The notes: generated from the sequence alone by a model not told the origin. 44,824 nucleotides of DNA from Erysipelotrichales bacterium (GCA_017532345.1 JAFXJJ010000102.1:1-44824); one strand, 5' to 3'. Positions 17,543 to 26,808 are shown, counted from the stretch's first letter. Made by a program: numbers and translations.

Positions 17543-19714
17543 ATGAAGGTTATTAAACGAGATGGTCATATGGTTGATTATTGCCCTGAAAAAATCGAAC
17601 AAGCCATTCAAAAAGCTAATATGGAAGTAGAAGAGGAAGATCAAATTTCCCCTATACAAATTCGTAATATAATTAAGTACATCGAAAAGTTAGGTAAGAA
17701 GAGAATCTTAGTAGAAGACATTCAAGACATTATTGAGATGAAATTAATGTCTATGGGTAAATATGTAATTGCAAAGAAGTACATTACATATCGTTATACT
17801 AGAGAATTAGTTCGTAAGAGTAATACTACTGACCGTGCAATTAAAGAGTTAATCAATGGTGAAAATGAATATTGGAATACTGAAAACTCAAATAAGAATG
17901 CACAAGTAGTAACAACTCAACGTGACTATCTTGCGGGTATCACTAGTACAGATATCACAAGACGTTTCTTATTACCTGAAGATATCGTTGATGCTCATGA
18001 TAAGGGTGTTATTCATTTCCATGATGCAGACTATTTCGCTCAAAATGCATTACATAATTGTGACTTAATCAATTTAGAAGATATGTTACAAAATGGTACT
18101 ACAATTAATGGTGTTATGATTGAGAAACCACATAGATTCCTAACTGCTATGACAATCGCAACACAATTAATCACTGCTGTTGCATCAAGTCAATATGGTG
18201 GTGCTACAATCACATTAACTCATTTAGCTCCATTTGTACGTGATAGTTATAATGTTTATTTACGTAAATATAGAGAAAGACAATTAACAGAAGAGCAATG
18301 TGAGAAATTTGCTAGAGAAGATTTATTAAAGGAAATTACAGATGGTGTTCAAACATTCCAATATCAAATCAACTCTATGACTACTACTAATGGACAAGCA
18401 CCATTCTTAAGTGTATGTTTATATGTAGGTGAAACAGATGAATATAAAGAAGAACTTGCAATGATTATTGAAGAAGTTCTAAAACAACGTATCGAAGGTA
18501 TGAAGAATGAAAAGGGTGTTTATATTACTCCTGCATTCCCTAAACTTTTATATGTGCTTGAAGAAGACAATATTAATGAAAATGGTAAGTACTACTATTT
18601 AACTAAATTAGCAGCTGAATGTACAGCTAAGCGTATGGTACCTGACTATATTTCTGAAAAAATGATGTTGAAATTAAAGATTGATAGTAATGGCGATGGT
18701 AACTGTTATCCATGCATGGGATGTCGTTCATTCTTAACTCCATATGTTGATGAAAATGGTAAGCCTAAGTATTATGGTCGTTTCAATCAAGGTGTAGTTA
18801 CATTAAACTTAGTAGATGTTGCTTTATCTTCTGATAAAGATATGGAAACATTCTGGAAGATTATGGATGAACGTTTAGAATTATGTCACAGAGCTTTACA
18901 AATTCGTCATAAGCGTTTAAGTAAAGTAACTAGTGATGTAGCTCCTATTTTATGGCAACATGGTGCTCTTGCGCGTTTAGGTAAGGGTGAAAGTATTCAT
19001 GATTTACTACATAATGGATATTCAACTATTTCATTAGGCTATGCTGGTTTATATGAATGTGTTAAGTATATGACTGATCATAGCCATACTGATAATGGCA
19101 TTGGTAAAGAATTTGGCTTAGAAGTAATGAAAAAGCTAAATGATAAGTGTAAAGAATGGAAAGCTGCTGAAGCAATTGATTATAGTGTATATGGTTCACC
19201 AATTGAATCGACTACATATAAGTTTGCAAAGTGCTTAAAAGATCGTTTTGGTGTAATTAAAGGAATTACTGATAGAGATTATATTACTAACTCTTACCAT
19301 GTTCCTGTATTCGAAGAAATTGATGCATTCAGTAAATTACGTTTAGAAAGTGAATTCCAACAATTATCTCCAGGTGGTGCTATCAGTTATATTGAAACTC
19401 CAAACTTAACTAATAACCTAGATGCTGTTATGGAAGTAATTCGCTTCATTTACGACAATATCATGTATGCAGAGTTAAATACTAAATCTGACTATTGTCA
19501 TGAATGTGGTTATACTGGAGAAATCTTAATTGATGAGAACTTAGAATGGTATTGTCCAAACTGTGGCAATAGAGACCACGATAAGTTAAATGTTGCACGT
19601 AGAACTTGTGGTTATATTGGAACTAACTTCTGGAATAAAGGAAGAACTCAAGAAATTAAAGAACGTGTAATTCATATCGACAATAAAGATGCGGATGAAG
19701 ATTATGAGATATAA
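17543..19714 (+). CDS. nrdD: Anaerobic ribonucleoside-triphosphate reductase
   Basis: Class III reductase making dNTPs under anaerobic conditions with a glycyl radical. An N-terminal ATP-cone (about 1-90) suggests allosteric control by ATP/dATP. The catalytic barrel follows (LTAMTIATQLITAVASSQYGG and later). Near the C terminus two CxxC pairs (CHECGYTG, CPNCG) form the zinc site, and RRTCGYIG carries the radical glycine at about residue 690. At 723 aa it is full length. AAAAGGAG precedes the start. It overlaps nrdG and is divergent from a Crp/Fnr-type regulator. Confidence 0.97.
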   Translation: MKVIKRDGHMVDYCPEKIEQAIQKANMEVEEEDQISPIQIRNIIKYIEKLGKKRILVEDIQDIIEMKLMSMGKYVIAKKYITYRYTRELVRKSNTTDRAIKELINGENEYWNTENSNKNAQVVTTQRDYLAGITSTDITRRFLLPEDIVDAHDKGVIHFHDADYFAQNALHNCDLINLEDMLQNGTTINGVMIEKPHRFLTAMTIATQLITAVASSQYGGATITLTHLAPFVRDSYNVYLRKYRERQLTEEQCEKFAREDLLKEITDGVQTFQYQINSMTTTNGQAPFLSVCLYVGETDEYKEELAMIIEEVLKQRIEGMKNEKGVYITPAFPKLLYVLEEDNINENGKYYYLTKLAAECTAKRMVPDYISEKMMLKLKIDSNGDGNCYPCMGCRSFLTPYVDENGKPKYYGRFNQGVVTLNLVDVALSSDKDMETFWKIMDERLELCHRALQIRHKRLSKVTSDVAPILWQHGALARLGKGESIHDLLHNGYSTISLGYAGLYECVKYMTDHSHTDNGIGKEFGLEVMKKLNDKCKEWKAAEAIDYSVYGSPIESTTYKFAKCLKDRFGVIKGITDRDYITNSYHVPVFEEIDAFSKLRLESEFQQLSPGGAISYIETPNLTNNLDAVMEVIRFIYDNIMYAELNTKSDYCHECGYTGEILIDENLEWYCPNCGNRDHDKLNVARRTCGYIGTNFWNKGRTQEIKERVIHIDNKDADEDYEI

Positions 19715-20198
19715 TAAAATTAGAAAAATGGATATCTCAAACGGTCCTGGTGTAAGAATCTCAATCTTCTTACAAGGCTGTGAATTCCATTGTAAGAATT
19801 GTTTTAATCCTGAAACACATGATTTCGAAGGAGGTCGTGAGTTCAGCGATGAATCTATTCAAAAAGTGCTTGATTTGTGTGGTTTGGAATATATTGTAGG
19901 TTTATCTATTCTTGGTGGAGAACCTATGCATCCACGCAATATTGAAGGTACTACAAAGCTTGCGAAGGCCTTTAAAGAAAAATATCCAAATAAAACTATT
20001 TGGTCATGGAGTGGATTCTTATTTGATCGTGATTTAAAGGATAAAGAAGTTATGAAATATATCGATGTACTTGTAGATGGACCATATGTTGATGAACTTC
20101 ATAATCCTACACTACGTTGGAAGGGATCTTCTAATCAACGTGTTATTGACGTGCAAAAGTCATTGGCATCAAATACAGTAGTATTATATGAAGATTAA
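19704..20198 (+). CDS. nrdG: Anaerobic ribonucleotide reductase-activating protein
   Basis: Radical SAM activase that installs the glycyl radical in NrdD. The cluster motif CEFHCKNC (CxxxCxxC) lies near residue 26, followed by LGGEPMHP (the GGE-type SAM motif). ATG 19704 is preferred because the family starts MRYNKIRKMDISNGPG; ATGs at 19689 and 19695 are also in frame. At 164 aa it is of usual length. The first 11 bases overlap nrdD, so the two are co-translated. A terminator closes the operon. Confidence 0.95.
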   Translation: MRYNKIRKMDISNGPGVRISIFLQGCEFHCKNCFNPETHDFEGGREFSDESIQKVLDLCGLEYIVGLSILGGEPMHPRNIEGTTKLAKAFKEKYPNKTIWSWSGFLFDRDLKDKEVMKYIDVLVDGPYVDELHNPTLRWKGSSNQRVIDVQKSLASNTVVLYED

Positions 20199-20226
20199 AC
20201 AGGTGATTTATCACCTGTTTTAATTT
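20197..20226 (+). terminator. Terminator of nrdDG
   Basis: Stem AAACAGGTGA/TCACCTGTTT (20197-20206 with 20211-20220) with a TTTA loop and a T-rich tail begins at the nrdG stop. Confidence 0.85.
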
Positions 20227-20265
20227 ATGGTATAATTAAAGTAGGTTTACTTAAGGAGTGATTAG

Positions 20266-20937
20266 ATGAATATTGAAGAAATTTTGAAAAATGAAAGTGA
20301 AGAATCATATCGTGAGTTTTCTTCTAAACTAATTAATGAAACTAAGTATCCTATTTTAGGAGTAAGATTACCAAAACTTCGTAAATTGGCAAGACAAATA
20401 TATAAAAACAATCCTTATGAATATTTGGGTAAAAAAATTACGTATCTTGAAGAGGTGTTGTTACACGCTTTTGTGATAGGTGAGTTAAAAGATAAACAAG
20501 AAATAATATATCATTTAGATAGATTAATACCTTATATTGATAATTGGTCTACATGTGATAGTTTGTGCGCTAGTCTAAAATGTGTAAAGGATGATCGATT
20601 ATATTTTCTTGATTATATTAAGAGGCTGCTAGATAGTAATTCTCTATTTGAGATAAGAATTGGATATGTATTATTATTAAATTACTATATTTCAGATGAA
20701 TATGTTGATTTGTGTATTTCAAGTGTATTAAATAATCCTAGTACAGATTATTACGTGTACATGGCACAAGCTTGGTTATTATCAATGATTTATGTTCATT
20801 ATCAGGAAGAGATACTTAGTATTCTACCATTTTTAAATAATGAAACTAGAAGAAAAACTATTAGTAAGATACAAGATTCAAAACAAATATCAAATGAAGA
20901 TAAACAGCGAGCAAAAGCATACAATTCTGTGATATAA
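20266..20937 (+). CDS. AlkD-like DNA alkylation repair protein
   Basis: HEAT-repeat DNA glycosylase family (PF08713) that removes alkylated purines. The 223 aa are helical throughout, with the family features YPILGVRLPKLRKLARQI near residues 29-46 and the NWSTCDSLC segment in the middle (typically NWxxCD). Catalytic function is likely but not certain, since several AlkD relatives act only as DNA-binding proteins. AAGGAGTG precedes the start. The next gene follows after 21 bases and is probably co-transcribed. Confidence 0.85.
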   Translation: MNIEEILKNESEESYREFSSKLINETKYPILGVRLPKLRKLARQIYKNNPYEYLGKKITYLEEVLLHAFVIGELKDKQEIIYHLDRLIPYIDNWSTCDSLCASLKCVKDDRLYFLDYIKRLLDSNSLFEIRIGYVLLLNYYISDEYVDLCISSVLNNPSTDYYVYMAQAWLLSMIYVHYQEEILSILPFLNNETRRKTISKIQDSKQISNEDKQRAKAYNSVI

Positions 20938-20958
20938 TAATAAAAAGGAGAATGTATT

Positions 20959-22194
20959 ATGAAATTACCTAATTATGATGACAGCATATTGTCAATATCA
21001 TCTTCAATTTTAAAACACTATAATGTGCCTACTGAATATAAATCAATGGCTGATGTTGATAAAGAATTGAAGAAGAAATATAAAAACGTTTTTTTAGTAT
21101 TAATTGATGGATTAGGACATTATAATCTAACATCTTTATATGATGGAAATGATCTATTACGTAGATGTGAGAAGCGTCCGATTTCTTCTGTATATCCTTC
21201 AACTACTGTTGCAGCTACAACTGTAGCTTGTAGTGGATTACCACCAATTACAACTGGTTGGGTGGGATGGCATCAATACTTTAGTGAGTTTGATGAGGAT
21301 TATATTATGTTCTTAGATTTTACTTACTATAAGAAGGGGGGAAAGTGTCCAAGAAATATCGAATTTGATGTAATGGATTATGAACGCCTATGGACTAAAG
21401 TAGCGAATAATGGATATCATGGTGATTTTATCTATCCACCATTCCGTACACCACGTGCAAAAACTTTTAAAGATCAATGTGATATGATGCTTGAAATAGC
21501 TAATGATGATAGTAAAAATGGCTTTACATATGTTTATTGGGATAAATTAGATAGTTTAATGCATGAATTTGGTGTGCTAAGTGATGAAGTTAAAAATCAC
21601 GCTAAGGAGATTAATCAAAATCTAGAAGAACTACAAAAGCAAATATCTGATGATACTTTAATTATTGTAACTGCTGACCATGGTCATGTTGATATGGAAT
21701 ATATTGATTTAGGAGAATATCCTGATATCACTGAGTTATTTGATAAGGCACCTACGCTTGAAGCTCGTGCTATGAATTTCTATATTAAAGATGACCAAAA
21801 AGAAAAATTTAAAGAATTATTTAATAAGTATTTCAGTGAATATTTTGTTTTATATTCACATGAAGAAATATTTGATATGCATTTACTAGGAGAAGGGAAA
21901 GAATATCCTTTAATCCATGAAATTATTGGTGACTTCCTTGCATGTGCTATAGGTCCTAAGGCATTTAAATACATAGCAGGAGGACCTCCTAAAGGTAATC
22001 ATGCAGGTATGACTGATGAAGAAATGACTACACCATTAATCTTCATTAAAAAGGAAGTAAATAAACCTGATACTAAGAAGCTTTTGGAACAATCTAGAAA
22101 TAAGAATAAGCTTAGTGCTGGTAAGAACTTTAATAAAATTGTAGGTAAACCTAAAGATAAATCAGCTTTCCGTAGAGTTAATTTCAATGGTTAA
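20959..22194 (+). CDS. Alkaline phosphatase / nucleotide pyrophosphatase family protein
   Basis: Type I phosphodiesterase fold. The first metal Asp is in VFLVLIDGLGHYN (about residue 50), the nucleophile Thr in YPSTTVAATTVACSG (about 82-96), further metal ligands in TADHGHVDM (about 237-245), and His in GNHAGMTDEEMTTPL near residue 350. Such enzymes cleave phosphodiesters or nucleotide pyrophosphates; no signal peptide is visible, so it appears cytoplasmic. Substrate unknown. AAAAAGGAG precedes the start. Its end overlaps the next ORF by eight bases. Confidence 0.88.
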   Translation: MKLPNYDDSILSISSSILKHYNVPTEYKSMADVDKELKKKYKNVFLVLIDGLGHYNLTSLYDGNDLLRRCEKRPISSVYPSTTVAATTVACSGLPPITTGWVGWHQYFSEFDEDYIMFLDFTYYKKGGKCPRNIEFDVMDYERLWTKVANNGYHGDFIYPPFRTPRAKTFKDQCDMMLEIANDDSKNGFTYVYWDKLDSLMHEFGVLSDEVKNHAKEINQNLEELQKQISDDTLIIVTADHGHVDMEYIDLGEYPDITELFDKAPTLEARAMNFYIKDDQKEKFKELFNKYFSEYFVLYSHEEIFDMHLLGEGKEYPLIHEIIGDFLACAIGPKAFKYIAGGPPKGNHAGMTDEEMTTPLIFIKKEVNKPDTKKLLEQSRNKNKLSAGKNFNKIVGKPKDKSAFRRVNFNG

Positions 22195-22483
22195 TCTAGA
22201 TAAAGAAAAGTTTTTATTGGCAGAAGTAAGTTTTAAGATATATGATGAAGAAGTTCAGAAAATTATCGATAATCATATTACTGATGAGAGATATATTAAG
22301 TTAGTTTTAGATTATTTAATGGATTTCAGTTATCATATGGGCATGATGTTTTTATTCCGCACTTTGCTCCGTTATTATTACACAGTTAATGAAACGGAGG
22401 CAGAACGCTATGTTGAGGCGTATAATGAAAAGTATGGTGATGAAGAACGATACTATTACAGTGACTCTAAATCGGCATCGTAA
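22187..22483 (+). CDS. Hypothetical protein
   Basis: Not recognised. The 98 aa are mostly helical and acidic, with one moderately hydrophobic stretch in the middle (MDFSYHMGMMFLFRTLLRYY) and a Tyr/Glu-rich end. Its start overlaps the last eight bases of the phosphodiesterase gene, indicating translational coupling. A two-way terminator follows. Confidence 0.65.
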   Translation: MVNLDKEKFLLAEVSFKIYDEEVQKIIDNHITDERYIKLVLDYLMDFSYHMGMMFLFRTLLRYYYTVNETEAERYVEAYNEKYGDEERYYYSDSKSAS

Positions 22484-22492
22484 AGGCATAAT

Positions 22493-22538
22493 AAAAGAGT
22501 GAGAACTTAGAGATTATCTTAGTAGCTCACTCTTTTTT
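22493..22538. terminator. Bidirectional terminator
   Basis: Outer stem AAAAGAGTGAG/CTCACTCTTTT (22493-22503 with 22526-22536) with T residues on both exits serves the hypothetical gene on the left and the convergent VanY-like gene on the right. Confidence 0.8.
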
Positions 22539-22540
22539 AG

Positions 22541-23689
22541 TTATTGGTATAAAACAAAGAATTCTTCCATTGTTAGACCAGTTTCATTAATAGCTTCCGC
22601 CATTTCAATACCAACATAACGTAGATGACTAGCTTCATAAGCAAAGCCTGTGATATGTTCTTTATTCTTTGGATAACGGAAGATGAATCCGTATTTAGCT
22701 GCATTATTAACTAACCATTCGTACTCATTTGTCTCAACAAAGGTAGTTCCTTCGGGGTTTGCTGCCATTGATGATACATTTAATGCTAATCCAGTTTGAT
22801 GTTCACTGAATCCAGCCTTAGGTGTATATTCATCAACTTGTAGTAATCCATAGTTATCAGCATAGGAGTCATAAATCGATTGTTGATCAGCATAACTACG
22901 ATATGCAACCATACTAGCAAAGTAAATACCTTGTTCTTTCGCATCCATACACATATTATTGAATGAAGTTGCAGCTTTCTCAACTAATTGTCCAGGATAG
23001 AAAGCACAGTATGTTGAAATGCTTTTTAAATTCTCAGGAACATAATTTTCACTAAGACCTATTTTTTTATTAATAATTGTGTCGTTTGCAACAACATCAA
23101 CTATCTCAGCATTTTCATAAATATTTAAATAATTCTTTGTTAGCTTTCCTCGCTCAACATCATTAATATAAGTTTGAATATTTTCTTGCTTATCATAGAT
23201 TAATAATGGAATAATATCATCATCTTCAGTTAAGGCAGTCAGTATTTCTTTTAATTCTTCTTTACTATAGCCTTTAGCTGTTAGCTTATCATAGAATAAC
23301 TTGGTATTTTCTTTAAATTCTTTTAAATAGAAATATAATTCTATATATTGTTCATCATATTTACCTTGCATATGTGAAGTTATAAAGAAGTTAGAATAAC
23401 CGTATTCTTTAGTTATATTAGTTAATTTATTTTCTAGTATATATTCAGCTTGTTCCTTTGAGTATCCTAGCTTTGTTTGAGTTGAAATACGATAATTTGA
23501 ATAACTTGTTTTCAATACAAACCCTAAAATAATAATTAATACGAATGAAGCTGCAAGTAACTTTACATTACTTGAAATCTTATATTTTTTACTGTTTTTC
23601 TTTTGATTTGCAATAAAACGCTTAATTCTTATTTTATAAGTTAGGATTAGTCGTTGGAAATAGCTTAGTTTCTTTTTCTTCTTAGCCAT
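22541..23689 (-). CDS. VanY/DacB-like D-Ala carboxypeptidase with altered metal motif
   Basis: Membrane-anchored cell-wall peptidase of the M15B family. A very basic N-terminal tail precedes one membrane helix (about 42-60); the catalytic domain is in the last 160 aa. VAYRSYADQQSIYDSY is typical of the family. The zinc motif SxHxTGxAxD reads SEHQTGLALN: His297 is kept, but the usual Asp is Asn304. The second half is YEASHLRYVG with Glu352 and His355. Activity may be reduced or lost, or the protein may act as a binding module. It lies 28 bases after a Crp/Fnr regulator gene, probably the same transcript. Confidence 0.87.
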   Translation of the reverse strand: MAKKKKKLSYFQRLILTYKIRIKRFIANQKKNSKKYKISSNVKLLAASFVLIIILGFVLKTSYSNYRISTQTKLGYSKEQAEYILENKLTNITKEYGYSNFFITSHMQGKYDEQYIELYFYLKEFKENTKLFYDKLTAKGYSKEELKEILTALTEDDDIIPLLIYDKQENIQTYINDVERGKLTKNYLNIYENAEIVDVVANDTIINKKIGLSENYVPENLKSISTYCAFYPGQLVEKAATSFNNMCMDAKEQGIYFASMVAYRSYADQQSIYDSYADNYGLLQVDEYTPKAGFSEHQTGLALNVSSMAANPEGTTFVETNEYEWLVNNAAKYGFIFRYPKNKEHITGFAYEASHLRYVGIEMAEAINETGLTMEEFFVLYQ

Positions 23690-23717
23690 TTAATCACCAT
23701 CCTCTCAGATTATAACA

Positions 23718-24347
23718 TTACATTTTATAAATCTCAATGCTTCCACGGTTTAACTTGATTTTGCCTTCGTGCTCATAATTCTTTAATAAACGTGAAATAA
23801 CTTCTCTTGCTGTACCTAATTCACTTGCAATTTGACTATGAGTAATTTTAATAGTACGACTTTCCTTGGTTTTTAAGAAATTATATAAGCGACTTTCAAC
23901 AGACTCATGAATTAAGTGCTCTTTATTTAATACAACATCATCAAACTTATTAAATAAATCATTATATATAAACTTTAAGAAGTTATAATTTCCCATAATG
24001 TGTTCTTTAAAGAAGCTAATAGGTATAATAATCAATTCACAATCAGTAACACATTTTACTTGAATCCCAAATGAATCATTCTCTACAATACAGCGGAACG
24101 CATGGTGACATACATCTCCAGGATTTAAGTAGAACACGAATGTCTCATCTCCATTATCACTAATCTTAGTAACAATCAATTTCCCAACTAATAGTAAAGG
24201 GAAGCCTAAACAAACATCATGAGAATGCTTAAGAATTTGTCCAGTTTTAAGTGAATAGTTAATATCCATATCTTCTAGAATACTTAGTTCATCTTGTAAT
24301 TCATTTAAAATAGGATATGTCGCTAGTAAACGATTCTTATATTTCAT
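23718..24347 (-). CDS. Crp/Fnr-family transcriptional regulator
   Basis: A 209-aa regulator with a cyclic-nucleotide-binding-like beta-roll (about 25-120; GFPLLLVGKLIVTKISDNGDE, FYLNPGDVCHH) and a Crp-type winged helix (about 150-209; ITHSQIASELGTAREVISRLL). Cysteines are scattered (for example CHHAFRCI, VKCVTDC), so metal or redox sensing is conceivable but not shown. GGAGG precedes the start. A TGTGA-N6-TCACA palindrome overlaps its promoter, which suggests autoregulation. The VanY-like gene follows on the same strand. Confidence 0.9.
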   Translation of the reverse strand: MKYKNRLLATYPILNELQDELSILEDMDINYSLKTGQILKHSHDVCLGFPLLLVGKLIVTKISDNGDETFVFYLNPGDVCHHAFRCIVENDSFGIQVKCVTDCELIIIPISFFKEHIMGNYNFLKFIYNDLFNKFDDVVLNKEHLIHESVESRLYNFLKTKESRTIKITHSQIASELGTAREVISRLLKNYEHEGKIKLNRGSIEIYKM

Positions 24348-24375
24348 TTATTTACCTCCATTATACTACATACAA

Positions 24376-24405
24376 ATTATACTACTTATGTGAGTAAAGT
24401 CACAA
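24376..24405 (-). promoter_or_regulatory. Promoter of the second Crp/Fnr gene with embedded CRP-type site
   Basis: On the minus strand TTGTGA (24400-24405) and TATAAT (24376-24381) are 18 bases apart. The palindrome TGTGAGTAAAGTCACA (24389-24404), which fits the TGTGA-N6-TCACA CRP/FNR consensus exactly, covers most of the -35 box and part of the spacer, a position typical of repression. The rest of the 300-base gap up to 24647 is AT-rich and holds the legB promoter. Confidence 0.7.
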
Positions 24406-24562
24406 TAGAAAAAGTGAATTAAATATTAAGATTTTATGAACATTAAGTTTAAATATAGAATAAAGTTAAATATAAATTAATGATTTATTCTTCTAAATGT
24501 TTAATGTATAAATAATAATTATAAAGTGACTTGATAAATAGTAAAATGTAGCTTATTTTATA

Positions 24563-24591
24563 TTTTCATTTTGTTGGTTTAAAGGTATAAT
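24563..24591 (+). promoter_or_regulatory. Promoter of the legB cluster
   Basis: TTTTCA (24563-24568) and TATAAT (24586-24591) with a 17-base spacer lie about 55 bases before legB. Confidence 0.6.
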
Positions 24592-24647
24592 AATATTGGT
24601 GTAGTGTTTAATAAGAAAGGAACTTACAATAAGTTAAGGGTGTATAT

Positions 24648-25628
24648 ATGAAAGTATTTCTAACAGGAGCAGAAGGGTTTATCGGAAGTCATTTATGTGA
24701 AGCGTTAGTTAATGAAGGCTATGAGGTAAAAGCATTAGCTTTATATAATTCATTTAATCAATATGGTTGGATGGATACTTTTAGTGATGAAATGAAGGTG
24801 AAAGTTGAAATGGTACACGGTGATGTTCGTGATCCATTCCAAATGAATATGTTAGTAAAAGATTGTGATGTGATTATTCACTTAGCTGCGTTAATTGCGA
24901 TTCCTTATAGTTATGTAGCTCCAGATGCATATGTTGATACAAACGTCAAGGGAACTTTGAATATTTTAGAAGCTGCAAGAAATAATCCGAATATTAAACG
25001 AGTACTTGTTACTTCAACTAGTGAAGTATATGGTACTGCTAAGTATGTACCAATGGATGAAAATCATCCATATCAAGGACAATCACCATATAGTGCTAGT
25101 AAGATTGGTGCTGACCGTATGGCTGAAGCTTATTATCGTAGTTTTAATGTACCAGTTACCATTGTAAGACCTTTTAATACATTTGGACCAAGACAAAGTG
25201 GCAGAGCTATTATCCCAACATTAATTAGTCAATTATTAGCTGGTAAAGAGGAAATCTCAATGGGTAGCTTACATCCAACACGTGATTTCAACTATGTGAA
25301 GGATACAGCAGCTGGCTTTATCGCAATTTTAAAGAGTGATAAGACAATTGGTCAAGAAATTAATATTGCTACTAAGCATGAGATATCAATGGGTGAATTA
25401 GCGAATGAGTTAATTCGTCAAATTAATCCTAATGCAAAGATTGTGATTGATGAGAAACGTGTAAGACCATCTAAATCAGAAGTAGAACGTTTATATGGTG
25501 ATAATACTAAATTATTAGAATTAACCGATTTTGAAGCAAAATATACATTAGAAACAGGGTTAGCTGAAACAATTGCTTGGATTAAAGATAATCTAGATAT
25601 TTATGATGTTAATAAATATGTAATTTAG
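24648..25628 (+). CDS. legB: NAD-dependent 4,6-dehydratase LegB-like
   Basis: Extended short-chain dehydrogenase/reductase; in the legionaminic acid pathway LegB converts GDP-GlcNAc to the 4-keto-6-deoxy sugar. The NAD-binding motif GAEGFIGSHL is at residues 7-16, and catalytic residues are in TSTSEVYG and YSASK (Tyr-x-x-x-Lys). The segment ALYNSFNQYGWMD after the second strand is characteristic of LegB-type dehydratases. Length 326 aa is normal. It heads a four-gene unit legB-legC-ptmE-legG with gaps of 11, 2 and 5 bases, which supports the assignment. Confidence 0.88.
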   Translation: MKVFLTGAEGFIGSHLCEALVNEGYEVKALALYNSFNQYGWMDTFSDEMKVKVEMVHGDVRDPFQMNMLVKDCDVIIHLAALIAIPYSYVAPDAYVDTNVKGTLNILEAARNNPNIKRVLVTSTSEVYGTAKYVPMDENHPYQGQSPYSASKIGADRMAEAYYRSFNVPVTIVRPFNTFGPRQSGRAIIPTLISQLLAGKEEISMGSLHPTRDFNYVKDTAAGFIAILKSDKTIGQEINIATKHEISMGELANELIRQINPNAKIVIDEKRVRPSKSEVERLYGDNTKLLELTDFEAKYTLETGLAETIAWIKDNLDIYDVNKYVI

Positions 25629-25639
25629 GGGGCATTAGA

Positions 25640-26806
25640 ATGAAGAATATTCCTTTATCAATTCCTAATGTGTGTGGGAATGAAGTAAAATATGTAAGTG
25701 AAACATTGGCTGATGGTTGGATTAGCGCAGTAGGACCTTATGTATCTAAGTTTGAGAATGCCATGAAAGAGTATATTGGTAGTAATGGTGCAGTTGCTGT
25801 AGCTAGTGGTAGTGCAGCATTACATCTTGCATATTTAGAAGCTGGCGTAGGCTTAGGTGATGTTGTATTGGTACCTGCTTTAACTTTCATCGCATCAGTG
25901 AATCCAGTGGCTTATCTAAAAGCTGAGCCATATTTTATTGATGTGGATGATACATTATGTATGGATCCAGTTAAATTAGAAGCTTTTTTAACTAATAAAT
26001 GTTTATTTGAAAATGGTATTGTAAAAATTAAAGAAAATAATAAACGTGTAAAAGCAATATGCGTAGTTGATATTTTTGGAAATCTTGCTGATTATGAAAG
26101 AATCAATGAAATTGCTAGTAAATATAATTTAGTTGTGATTGAGGATGCAGCAGAAGCTGTTGGCTCATATCAAATTAAAAGCGATGGTACTAAGCAATAT
26201 GCAGGAACATTTACAGACTATGGATGTTTCTCATTTAATGGTAATAAGATTATGTCAACTGGTGGGGGAGGAATGGTGTTTGCGAAAGATACTGAACATC
26301 TAGAGCACATTCGATTCTTATCAACACAAGCTAAAAGTAATGCATGGTATTTCTATCATGATGAAGTTGGCTTTAATTATCGTTTAAGTAATACTGCAGC
26401 TGCAATTGGTGTAGCACAATTAGAAAATTTAGAAAATTTCGTTAAACAAAAACATATCTTGTATGATACATATAAAGCTATATTCGAGAAAAATGGTATA
26501 GAAATGTTGAGTTTTAGAGATAATATTCGTGCTAATAAATGGTTCTTCTCAATTCTTTGGAATGAAGACAACAAATTATCACGTGATGAATTAATGGCTA
26601 AATTAAAAGAACGTGGTATTGAAACACGTCCTGTTTGGGGATTAATTAATGAACAAAAACCATATCAAAATTGTGGACATGATGATTTAGAAAGAACATA
26701 TTATTATAAAAATAAGATTGTTAATATCCCATGTTCAACAAATTTAACTGTAGAAGATGCTGAATATGTAGCTAATGAAATTATTAAGTTAAAAAATGGA
26801 GAATAA
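25640..26806 (+). CDS. legC: LegC family PLP-dependent aminotransferase
   Basis: DegT/DnrJ/EryC1-type aminotransferase acting on the 4-keto sugar made by LegB to give the 4-amino sugar. The N terminus has IPLSIPNVCGNEVKYVSETL, followed by VASGSAALHLAYL (phosphate contacts), EDAAEAVGSY (Asp to the pyridine nitrogen) and SFNGNKIMSTGGGG, whose lysine (about residue 199) should bind PLP. Length 388 aa is normal. Directly follows legB; the nucleotidyltransferase gene starts two bases after its stop. Confidence 0.9.
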   Translation: MKNIPLSIPNVCGNEVKYVSETLADGWISAVGPYVSKFENAMKEYIGSNGAVAVASGSAALHLAYLEAGVGLGDVVLVPALTFIASVNPVAYLKAEPYFIDVDDTLCMDPVKLEAFLTNKCLFENGIVKIKENNKRVKAICVVDIFGNLADYERINEIASKYNLVVIEDAAEAVGSYQIKSDGTKQYAGTFTDYGCFSFNGNKIMSTGGGGMVFAKDTEHLEHIRFLSTQAKSNAWYFYHDEVGFNYRLSNTAAAIGVAQLENLENFVKQKHILYDTYKAIFEKNGIEMLSFRDNIRANKWFFSILWNEDNKLSRDELMAKLKERGIETRPVWGLINEQKPYQNCGHDDLERTYYYKNKIVNIPCSTNLTVEDAEYVANEIIKLKNGE

Positions 26807-26808
26807 TT

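Noticed and set aside
17362..17556. Plus-strand ORF of 64 codons upstream of nrdD
   Set aside because: It runs through the start of the regulator, the palindrome and the nrdD promoter, and has no ribosome site.
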